A DNA stretch of 64,000 bases from Tomocerus qinae (taxonomy: Eukaryota > Arthropoda > Collembola > Entomobryomorpha > Tomoceridae), in contig CM034547.1 of NCBI GenBank assembly GCA_020055645.1, forward strand, positions 1,054,001 to 1,118,000. Reading direction: 5' to 3'. The notes beneath the pieces were generated by a model, which searched no databases, was not told where the DNA came from, and was given only the letters and a program-made list of their open reading frames with translations. The translations under genes and the position numbers were made by a program. Positions 13,501-25,900 of the stretch are shown in pieces; the stretch's first letter is position 1, and each line of letters opens with the position of its first letter.

Positions 13501-16500
13501 CAAAATGTGTATTGTGTGCAAAGCCTCTGCCTTCTGCTTCTGGCCTTGTCCAACATACAATACAAGCAAAACAAGCGACTGTAGCGCCACAGACCAGAAT
13601 GTGACCGTTCTATGCGCCAGGAAATATAAACACACCAATCAAGATGATAAGTGGAGTGCAAGTTATAGGGTTCTACTGTATGATTTGTTTCATTATTATG
13701 TCCCCCACTTCCCACTTTCTGGTCTGTGTCTCTGATCCGCAATTATCCAACTAACGGGCTCGTTTACCGTTAGGCGGATCAGAGACACAGACCAGAAGTG
13801 GGAAGTGGGGGACATAACAAATCATACAGTAGAACACTATAACTTACACTCCTCTTATCATCTTGATTGGTGTGTTTATATTTCCTGGCGCATAGAACGG
13901 TCACATTCTGGTTTGTGGCGCTACAGTCACTTGTTTTGCTTGTATTGTATGTTGGACAAGGCCAGAAGCAGAAGGCAGCATAGAGATATAACATAGGTAG
14001 GTATTTATCAGGTGGCCCGATTGGTATCACGCCTGCGCCAGCTGGCCGTACATACCATCGGGAAGCAGTCCATAAGAAAAGAAGCCTCTTACTTATCCCC
14101 ATGTATTTTGTCCTAACTACAGAAATCAAGATTTAGGAGGGATTCCGCACCAAATCGCATTGACAAAATTTTTGTCGTTGGATGTGGAATGGCTTTGCTT
14201 TTTAGCTCGCCTGAGGAAGCGAGCTTATAGAACCGCACAGTCTGTCCGTCCGTCCCCACGACAACTTTCGAAAGCAAAGAATGATATTGACCAAACTTGG
14301 CAAAAACAATGCCTATGGTCCACTGACGATCCCTATTGAATTTGGGGTAAATCGGTGACCCATTGGTTGCTGAGAAACCGCGCGCTCACTTTGTCTTTAT
14401 TTTGATAGTCCAAGTGAAAATTTAGCATTAAGGTTTTACTTCAAACCTGCATAGCAACCACAGGGGACTATCAAAATGCATGTTAAAAAATCTTTTACAT
14501 CGACTACTATAACTTCCGGAGGATCAGTCTGATTTTTATGGGACCTACATTTTTGGAACCGTGGACTATCAAGGAACAAAAGTTGGCATTCGGAACTTTG
14601 ATATAGTTGCTTTAAATGGACCAAAAACCTCAACGTTTTATAAAAAACTAAAAAATGACACATATTTTTGGGAATTTGATATTTTTAAATGCATTTAAAA
14701 CAACTATATCAAAATTCCGAATGCCAACTTTTGTTCCTTGATAGTCCACGGTTCCAAAAATGTAGGTCCCATAAAAATCAGACTGATCCTCCGGAAGTTA
14801 TAGTAGTCGATGTAAAGATGTTACGATGAATTTTAAATGCATGGAGGTTGACCCGAATTGCTGTTGATGGAATACCGAGGGCATAAGTCAATGCAATTCC
14901 AAAAAATTAGTTTCTAGGAAACGGGGAAGTGTATTATATTATAAAGATTTCTATACTGACTTGTAGTAGCATTTCCACCTGTCGTCATTGGCAATGTTAT
15001 TACTTTAGTACAAAATATTTTTTGTTTGCATTTTTCTCCGATGCATTCATACTTGTATAAGTTTAAGTTATAACCATGGTTGTTGTTGTTATAACTACTA
15101 TCAAGGATGTCTATTGTCCATGTGACATAAACGGCCGTCAAGTACAAGCATTGACGCCGTAGTCATAGTGATATAGTACTAACCAAAGTACTAACCAATA
15201 GATTTACAAATACTGACGGCCGTTTATGTCGCATGGAATTCATTTTGTTATTGACTTGATAGCATCTTGTTTATCAATATTGAACTGCCAAAACTTTTCC
15301 TTGAGGTAGTGGAATAGCCGGGTAGGTTAACTATGGGGTTTCGGATGTGACAATTGACGGGATAAATTTTGGAAATTATATTTATTTCGTTAGCAACCAA
15401 CGTAAACTGTGTCCTTAAATGGACATTAAAAAGTTCAATGGCGTTTCCTATAAATTGTTGGCGAGATAGTATAAAATATTTCAATCTGCTTCTACCAAAT
15501 TTGAGATTTTATAATAAAGCAAATAAAACCAAAAAATCACTATTAGAAAACGGAAATAAATCTATTTTGGATTTATATTCAATTTTATAGTCAAACTTGC
15601 AATTTTCCAATTTCTATTGATAATTAATATTTACCGATAATTTCTCCATAGATTTTCATTGTCAACATTAATCAATTTTGATTTTCTTTCGACTTTTATA
15701 CTCAATATTAATCAATTTTTATTTTCTGTTGATTTTAATAGTCAACATTAATCAATTTTGATTTTGACTTGATTTTATACTTACCATTAATCAATTTTGA
15801 TTTTGACTTGATTTTATACTTAACATTAATCAATTTTGATTTTGACTTGATTTTATACTTAACATTAATCAATTTTGATTTTGACTTGATTTTATACTTA
15901 ACATTAATCAATTTTAGCTCGCCTGAATAGGCAGCTTATAGAATCGCACAGTCCGTCCGTCCGTCCGTCCGTCCGTGCGTCCGTCCGTGCGTCCGTTTAC
16001 ACGATAACTTTTGAAGACATTGATGGATTTCAACTAAACTTGGCAAAAACATTGCCTATGGACCTGTGACAAAGCCTATTGAAAATGGGCCACATTGGTC
16101 AATAGTTTGCTGAGATGCCGCGTGCTCACTTTGTCTTCATTTTAATAGTCAAAATGAAAATGTGACATTAAATGGACATTAAAAGTTCAAATGTGCTTCC
16201 TATGGATTGTTAGCGGGATAGTACAAAATATTAAATGCCGCTTCGACAAAATTTAAGATTTTATAATAAATTCAATAAAACTGGAAAATACCTATTATAG
16301 GACGAAAATAAATCTATTTCGCATTTATAAGCAAATAGATAGTTAAATTTATATTTTTCGAATTGCTTTCCATTATGATAGCCAACATTAATCAATTTTG
16401 ATTTTCTGTTGATTTTCATACTCAACATTAATAAATTTTGATTTTATGTTGCTTTTCATAGTCAACATGATTAAATTTTGATTTTGTTGCCTTTCATAGT

Positions 16501-19500
16501 CAACATTAATAAATTTTGATTTTCTGTTGCTTTTCATAGTCAACATTAATCAATTTTGATTTTCTGTTGATTTCCATATTCAACATTAATAAATTTTGAT
16601 TTTCTATAGATTTTCATAGTCAACAATTATCTATTTTGATCTTCTGTTGATTTTCATTGTCAGGATTAATCTATTTTGAGTTTCTGTTGATTTTTATAGT
16701 CAACGTTAATCTGCTTTGATTTTCTATTGACTTTGATGGTCAACATTCATACATTTTGACTTTGATACTCAATATTATCCAATAAATATGAAAATACACC
16801 TGTTTCTATTATTCTATTAAAACTGTGTACACGGTCCCCTTCACTCAGGCGAGCTTCTGTTACGGCTTGCCGTAGGTTTTTATTTATGTTAATTTGCATA
16901 GTCAAAATTAATCAATTTTGATTTTATATTGATTTTCATAGCCAAAATTAATTAAATTTGATTTTATGTTGATTTCCATAGTTAAAATTAATAAATTTTG
17001 AATTTCTGTTAATTTTCATAGTCAAAATTAATAAATTTTGATTTTCTGTTGATTTTCAGTGTCAACAATAATCAATTTTGATTTTCTGTTAATTATCATA
17101 GTCAACATCAATTTTGATTTCGGTTGATTTTCATAGTCAACATTCATCAATGTTGCTTTTCGGTTGATTTTTATATTCAACATTAATCAATGTTGCTTTT
17201 CGGTTGATTTTGATATTCAACATTAATCAATTTTGATTTTCTGTTGATTTGAATAAATGATTTGATAGCTAGAAGATAGAAGATTTGAATAGCTCCTACC
17301 ATTCAAAAGTTATCGTGCATGCGGATAACCACACAGACAGACATACAGACAGAAAGTGTATTCCTATACAAAGGAGATGAAATTCTCTGAATAACGCAAT
17401 GTAGTTGTTTTATTGTCTACAATTACCATTAATTAACTATGTCTATTCCGACAAGAAAGTCTGTCGTGTGCCGTGTGTCGCCGCCTAAGAAATACATTTG
17501 GTGTGTTGTGTTAGTTATTGGCTTTCGATGACATTGCTGAGACAAAGCAAAATACTCGGGTACGAAAAAGCTGAGGCTATAAGCTGTCTGTTGGAGGCGG
17601 GGACTGTAAAACTAATTCAAGTGCCTTCGAATAAATTCGAGTGCCTTCGAATAAATTCGAGTGCCTTCGAATAAATTCGAGTGCCTTCGAATAAATTCGA
17701 GTGCCTTCGAATAAATTCGATTGCCTTTGAATAAATTCGAGTGCCTTCGAATAAATTCGAGTGCCTTCGAATAAAATCGAGTACCTCCGAAGAAATTCGA
17801 GTACCTCCGAAGAAATTCGAGTACCTCCGAATAATTCGAGAAATTTACACATTTAACCAAACAGCGAAATTAAATGTTTGAAGTCCTTTCATTAGCGCCT
17901 GATTTTCATTATATCATTACACACCATCATTGTAAATAGACGTAATTTTATATAATCACGTCGTTTTAAATCCCACCGTCCTTTTAAATAACCCCGTCAT
18001 TTTCAATAACCCCGTCATTTTAAATAACCCCATCGTTTTCAATAATCCCGTCCTTTTAAATAACCCCAAGCTTTTAAATAACCCCGTCATTTTAAATAAC
18101 CCCGTCATTTTAAATAACCCCAAGCTTTTAAATAACCCCGTCATTTTAAATAACCCCGTCATTTTAAATAATCCCGTCATTTTAAATAACCCCGTCATTT
18201 TCAATAACCCTGTCATTTTCAATAACGCTGTCATTTTCAATAATCTCGTCATTTTCAATAACCCGGTCGTTTTAAATCCCACCGTTTTTGAATAACCCAG
18301 TGATTTTAAATAACCCGGTCGTTTCCAATAACCCCGTCCTTTTAAATAACCCCGTCATTTTCAATAATCTCGTCATTTTCAATAATCCCGTCCTTTTAAA
18401 TAACCACTTTAAATAACCCCGTCATTTTTAATAACCCAGTTATTTTCAATAATCTCGTCATATCAATAATCTCGTCATATCAATAATCTCGTCATATCAA
18501 TAATCTCGTCATATCAATAATCTCGTCATATCAATAATCTCGTCATATCAATAATCTCGTCATATCAATAATCTCGTCATTTTCAATAATCTCGTCATTT
18601 TCAATAATCTCGTCATTTTCAATAATCTCGTCATTTTCAATAATCTCGTCATTTTCAATAACCCTGTCATTTTCAATAACCCTGTCATTTTCAATAACCC
18701 TGTCATTTTCAATAAACCTGTCATTTTCAATAACCCTGTCATTGTCAATAACCCTGTCATTTTCAATAACCCTGTCATTTTACAATAACCCTGTCATTTT
18801 CAATAACCCTGTCATTATCAATAACCCTGTCATTTTCAATAACCCTGTCATTTTCAATAACCCTGTCATTTTCAATAACCCTGTCATTTTCAATAACCCT
18901 GTCATTTTCAATAATCCCGTCATTTTAAACAGCCCCGTCATTTTAATCAACCTCTTTATTTTAAACGTGTCCGTTATTTTAATTAACCCATTTTAATCTT
19001 CCTCGTTATTTAGTTTTAATCTATCTCGTCATTTTAATTAAACGTGTTATTTTAATCTTCCTCGTTATTTGACTTTAATCTATCCCGTCACTTTAATTAA
19101 ACAGGTTATTTTAATTACCCCTTTTATGTTAATTGTTTCAATTAGTTTATTTTAAATCATGAATGATTCGACAGATATTCAAAGATGAAAACAGAAGAAC
19201 CAAAAAATCTATTGTTTCACCTCATGTTTATTGAAACTAAACTGTTCGTTTTCGCAGCCCCAACAACGGAGCAGGTGTAGGTGTAGCTAAAGCTGAAGGG
19301 AAAGAGAACATGCGCCACCTATATCAGCCATGGTCGCACTTACAGTGCGTAGTCACTGTAGCCCCTTAAACACGGAGAAGCACGAATGGATAATTGGATT
19401 TTCAAAATTCAATTTAAAATCGTAGAATCAAAATAACAAAAATCCGCTACTTGAGGACCACAGTATTGGTCCTTAGAAGCGTCAAAAAAAATTTGATTGT

Positions 19501-22500
19501 GATTGGTTGAAAACTGTAGGAGGAGATAGGTTTTGGAGTTTGAGTTTTTTCCTATCCCTCCCATGTTAAAATTTGAATTTCAAAAAATCATAAAACGATT
19601 TCTATGAAACCGATCGTTATGAAAATGATCATTTGAAGTTCTGACTATGAGATGAACATCCAGTAAAAATTTGAAGCTCGTAGCTTGATGCTAAAGGGTA
19701 AATGAATTGCTATTATTATAAAGATAATATATAGAAATTCACATATTATTAATTAAAGAATTTTTTAAAATAAATAAAAGTGTTTAGGTAGACTTTAAAT
19801 ATAACCAGTGTTTCTGAAAAGAAATCACTATATATCAGATGTTATTTTAACTTTCCTGACGAGCTTATAGAATCGCTCACTCTGTCCGTACCCACGATAA
19901 TTTTCAAATGAAATGACAGATATTGACCAAACTTGGCAAAAACAATGCCTATGGTTATTTATATTGATTATTATTTGAACATTTCTATTTATCCTGGAAT
20001 ACATCAGTCCATTTCATTGGTATTGAGATACCGCTCCCTCACTTTGACTTGATTTTAATTGCCCAATTAGAAAATAGGCATTAAAAATTTAAATTGTTGC
20101 CAGATATATAGGATTAAATATGTCACATTGGTTCTAACAAACTTAATATTTTATGACTAAATGACTAATGTACGGTTATGCCGAAGTTATTGAAGCCTAA
20201 ACCTAAAACTTCATGGTCAAAATAGACATGAGACTGGTATTATTAACAAAAAATATCCTTTTTGAATTATCTAATTATCATCGAATCGCCATTCAAAATA
20301 AGCTAGATTCCTTTGTGTGAATTTATTCACATTGTTGTTACCGCCAGGGTTTATTGACGGGCTCGTAATATATTATTATCATTAGGGGTGAGAATTATGT
20401 AAACATTGTAGATCCCTCCATCCGGGCACCGCAAAAACACAAAATTGAATGAAAGCCTTCCCTTTGCGTCTTGCGTATCATCCCTATACACTATCAGTTG
20501 CGAAGCAACGACACGTGATAAGGATCATCCCATTATCTAGGTAGGTATTGTACAAATCTAGAGAGAACATTTGAAAAGGATGCGGAAAAGCACATGACTT
20601 GATGAGGGGATCTGCGCGAAAGCTATTCTCATGTGTTTTCGTACAAAATGAATTTGAATTGCCTCCGACTTCATCCCTCATAGCCAATCAAAATTAAGTA
20701 TTACACGTCACTATTATTCAATTTATAACATTGAGGGAATACGATAGGAATATGATTTGGGTGTCTCCCACTTATGCTACACCATTAGTGAATTTTAGTT
20801 GCAAGAGTCAAGCCGAGAATATAATATTATTTATTTTCGATTGTGTGTTGAGAGCCTGGATTTATTTGTAACATTTCAACACCACTAAGCCAAATTCAGG
20901 CTTTGAAATGATAACGGAAACACACACACACTTTACATTAATCTTATTGATAGGATAAATCGGCTTTTAGTAACTACAGTAAGTTACACGGAAAAGTAAA
21001 TACAAAATTTGCGCGAAAATCATATCGATTGCCAGACCTTTCTAGCCACACTGTACAGATTTTCTAAGCTTTTTGTAGATGTTAGGTATAATAATCAAAA
21101 ATTAAATTGATTTTAGGCGATTTGGTTAAAAGACGATTAAAAATGTTAAAACTCATCATATCATATGAAAATAATTTATTAATCACAAAACGGATTTTAG
21201 GTTAACTATATACTGTTGAGTTTTTTTAAATGATAATAATGACCTCTGATAACCCCAAGTTGCTCCGCCCACAGCAAATATCTTTTCATGAGTATGTAAA
21301 CATAAACAATGATTTAAATTTAGCTTCCATGGTTTTCATGTAAAAAATACAATAGTATACGATAATATTGTTGTTATCCGAACCCGATGTAAATCTAAAA
21401 TATGCGATGTTACATGTAATTTGCTGTGAATATCTGAAATATAGTACTCGAGAAAGTATCCGTGGCAAAAAGGATATCAGAGGTCATCGTTATCATTTAA
21501 AAAAACTCGACAGTACATTTTACGGTTTCCAGCAATGGGAAAAAATTCTAGGGATTGAAAATAATTTTAGAAATAGGGAAATATCCCAGTGATAGAAAAT
21601 TAAAAAGTAAAAACTTAAAAAATCTCATATGGATACGCGAGGAAAACCAGAAAATGGAAGGCAGAGGCTTTGCTTCCTGCTGACTGTATTCAATTAATTA
21701 AAAATCCCTCCCCTTCTCCTTAGAATATATCGGCACAAAACTGTATACCCTAAAGTGGTTCATAGTGATAATCTATATAAAAGAATACTTTAGTTGGCCA
21801 ATTTATTCTGAAAACAATGGGAGGGGAAAATGAGGGAAAAGATCCCAGACTATAATATTGTGTGTAGTATCCTGTTACTTTTCATTCAGGACAGGACATT
21901 TCGGTATGTCTACATCAAGAGGTTGTAATTGGAGAGGGCTAATAAGGCTGTGCTATGAGTCATTTTTGATTTCCTTACTTTTCCATGTCCTAGGAATGAT
22001 GTGATCAACGTGCAAGCCGCAACTTGGTGTGTAAAGCACTTTTTATTTATGTACAAATAAATATATTCACTTACACGCACATATTCTAGGTAACTAACTA
22101 ACTACAGCTAAAGATAAGTTAATTAGGGATCAAGGTGAGTACACAGGTAATTTAATTAGGGCACTAATTAAGTCTGGAGAGCAGCACCGAAAATTGCGTG
22201 TGTCTCCATCAGGATTCGGAAGTGTACTACTTGCTAGCATTCAAGGCAAATAGACTGATTCCCGCCCCCTCCTCCTCCCCCTCCCTGGCATCAGGTGGGT
22301 TCAGTAGAGGGAGGTCCCATAAGAGAGTTTGAACTTTTATATGGGACTTGCAATTTACTCCTGAAGGGTGGGTATCCATGACTACCAGCATCTTGGTCTG
22401 GGACCGGAATGGGACTAATTTCAAAAGAAAGTCCCATATAAAAGTTCAAACTTTCTTATGGGACTTTCTCTACTGAACCCACCTGATGCCAGGGGGGAAA

Positions 22501-22893
22501 ACGGGAGGCAAGGAAACAGTTTATTTGCCTTGCTAGCATTTAAGTTTGGGTGCTAGGCAAGTACAGTTGTGTCACATGACACATGCATATATACATAGGT
22601 AGGTATGGGCAATACAACTACATGCTATGCTATCACTAAAAATACAAGTAGGTAGGTAGGTTTAGACTACACACTATTGTACATACACATTACATTTCAT
22701 ATTATTACATTGCATATTTATCTTATACTAGGAAAGCCCGCACTAAAAGGAGTTTACACACTTAGCCTAGTACATCCATGCTACTACTATAGCATAAGGT
22801 CTACGCTCAAGAGGAGATTTTGAGCTAACGCCAAGCGACCGTCCGTTCCGTTGCTTCCATGGGGCTCATGAAAGGAGGTAGCAGGATGCCTTT

Positions 22894-22976
<83 letters not shown>

Positions 22977-25900
22977 ACAGTCCCTCTCTAGTCCTTATAC
23001 TAGAGGAGAGTCTATAGAGGCGTCTCCAGTAATAATAACAGGGAATAGAGCGAAAGTGGAGAATATTTACTTTATAACATTGACGAATAGCTACCCCGTG
23101 AAAACAAAATTTTTACGATACCTACTAATGCGTAATCGAAGACAATAGGGATTGATTTTTGAGGCATTACGGTTTTGGCTCTACATTATTACAACCTCTT
23201 TGGTCTAAATAGATGTAGAAAGATATTCTTGATAAGCTACTAGATTTGTAGTTAAAATATTTATACTCATTCGAACTTTGCGCTTTACGTTGTAAATCAG
23301 TTGAATGAGTTAAAAGACTGTGGCCGAAAATTTTGGCTCCGGGAGACAAAATCTGCTCCAACTTGTTCTCGACTTTCCTGTTATAGTGGCGCTGAGACGA
23401 AAATAAGTAAAGGGAACCCCCTTATCACTAACTAGATCTAGCGTTGTCAGCTTGTTTAGCGGGATTTTAAAAATCACTAGGTCAGTCTCCTAACTACTAG
23501 ATTTGATGCATGACGCAAGGAAAAAGTAACAGGATAGCGCCCAACAACATAGCAAAGGATTGTCTGGAATAGGAATCTGAGACTGAACAAAAGCTTCCCT
23601 TCCCTACACACACGTTTCGCGGGGTTTGTCTTTAAAAAGCAAACCCCGCGGAAAAAATGTATTGGTTGAAGTATGGCAGTGTTTCACATTGGTATGACAA
23701 GCATTAAAAAAGTCAATGGCTTTATTTTGTTCAATTTGATTGTAAAACGGCTTGTTGAAGTCTAAAAGGACATTATAAAACGTTTTTATTTATTGGTTAT
23801 TCCTTAAAACCCGAATTCGGGTATTAAAATTGAAAGGTGAATAACTTGGTCAAAGGTCAACGTAGGGCGCTGAAATTTGCACAGCTGATAGACATTGTTA
23901 AGACCTTTTGATTGATATATATATTGCCTGGGTTTATTGCAGATTGCTCTGAGAGATAATTAAAAATTGAAAAATATTTTCAAAATTTGACCTTCAATAT
24001 CTCCGAAGGTCGCAAAAAGTCGCAAGAGTTATTTGGCCCAAAATTACTTCAAATGTATGCCTACACGTCCCCACTAACAGCTAAGCTCAGCACTGAACAG
24101 CACGGGAGAAATCAATGTTTAAAAATTTGTAGAAAAACGAACATTTCCTTGCCAGTAGTAAGCAGAGACGTAACTCAAGCCCATCACTTCTACTTTAACT
24201 GTACCACTACCAATGCAATACTTAAATTATTATTGTAGGTAACTGTTTTACTGGTAAAAAGGTCTAGAAAAACATATATTTTAGAAAAGCCCTAATGCCT
24301 CGTAGATTCATTTACAGCTCCGGGAAGCTAAAATACCATTAGGGCTTTTCTAAAATATATGTTTTTCTAGACCTTTTTACCAGTAAAACTACTGAGAGGT
24401 ACGGTAATATCGAGGATATCTTTCCACTAATGTCTACTCCATAGAAATAGAAATCCTTGATAGATTCTGATTTTTAAAATCCCGCAAAACAAGGTAAAAC
24501 CAAGGTGTATTGAATGGTATACTTCGGCCTACACCCTGCTCATATTCTGCCTATAATTTGATGATCATGCCCTGTTAGGTAGAAGAACTCGTGGACAAAC
24601 CTGATATAAAAGAGAATTTTTTTGGACAATTAATGTTTTCGATAATGTACCCCAACGCATACTTCTATATACTAAATTTAGCACATGAAGGTATGCGGTG
24701 GGGTACATTATCGAAAACATTAATTCAATTTGTGTTTCAACTCAACCAACTGTCATAAATGACATGGCGTAAACTTCGAATGAGTTAAATATGCATATGG
24801 TTATGGTGTATTACATGAATGAGAACAATTGATTTGGCGAATTCTTGATTTGGCGGTGTTTAAAAACACTATGTTTCCCATTAGCCATCCATTTCCAACA
24901 TAATTTTTACCCGATGAAACACATAATAGGCAGTTAGTTTTATTCCTTAGTGTAACTTTGAGCTTTGCGTAGTGTAAGTCTTTGCGCGGCTTCCTTTTCG
25001 AAGCTTACTTACACTACGGCTACGTAGAATAGTTAGTGATTTTCCGTAAGTATTTGGTTGTTAGGTGCCACAACTTCCAAAATTAACTTTGTAGAATAAA
25101 CAAGAATAATAGGCAGTTAGTTTTATACCTTAGTGTAACTCTGAGCTTCGGGTAGCGTAAGTCTTTACGCGGTTTACTTTGCGAAGCTAACTTACACTGC
25201 GGTTACGTAGAATAGTTAGTGATTTTCCGTAAGTAATTGGTTGCTAGGTGCCGCAATTCCAAAATTAACTTTGTGGAATAAACATGAATCACACCAGTCG
25301 CCTGGGTAACTACACCCTGTAGGGCACTACGTATTCCCGTAAGTCTGAAACGTAATGTAGTCATTTTTACGTTTGGTAACTCAGTTTTTTTGGCGTTGAG
25401 TAGGATTCTCTCGAAAAGGGGAGGAGTTTGACGTAATACTTACACTACGGGAGGCTCATTCTTACACTACGGGAAAAAACTAACTGCCTAATGCCAGTTG
25501 CCTGGGTAACTACATCCTGAGAGGGCACTAGGGCACTTACGTATGCCCGTAAGTCTGAAACGTAGTGTAGTCATTTTTACGTTTCGCAACTCAATTTTTC
25601 TGGCTTAGTCTAGGATTCTTACGGAAAGGGGAGGAGTTTGACGTAAGAGTTACACTACGGGCGGCTCATTCTTACACTACGAGAAAAAACTAACTGCCTA
25701 ATAATATATGTCTGGCTAGTAGAGTCAGTTAAAGGTCTCTATCTATCTCTAACGTCTTTTGTCTGGCTGTGGTGCTAACCTGGTGATCACGATTTCCTCC
25801 GCAAAAGTTTTTCATACTAATGCATAGCATACTATATCATCCCAACCGGCGGCAGATCCCCATAGTAAAAGTCAAAAAATTAAAAAATATAATTGTGACG

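Noticed and set aside
15620-17250. CRISPR-like regularly spaced repeats
   Set aside because: The 40-bp units are contiguous degenerate tandem repeats with no unique spacers, in a eukaryotic transposon.
17577-18996. ORFs made of repeated GTRIYSKALEFI, MTGLLK and NNPVIF units
   Set aside because: They are translations of 20-bp and 18-bp satellites; open on several frames because of unit length, with no start or splice support.
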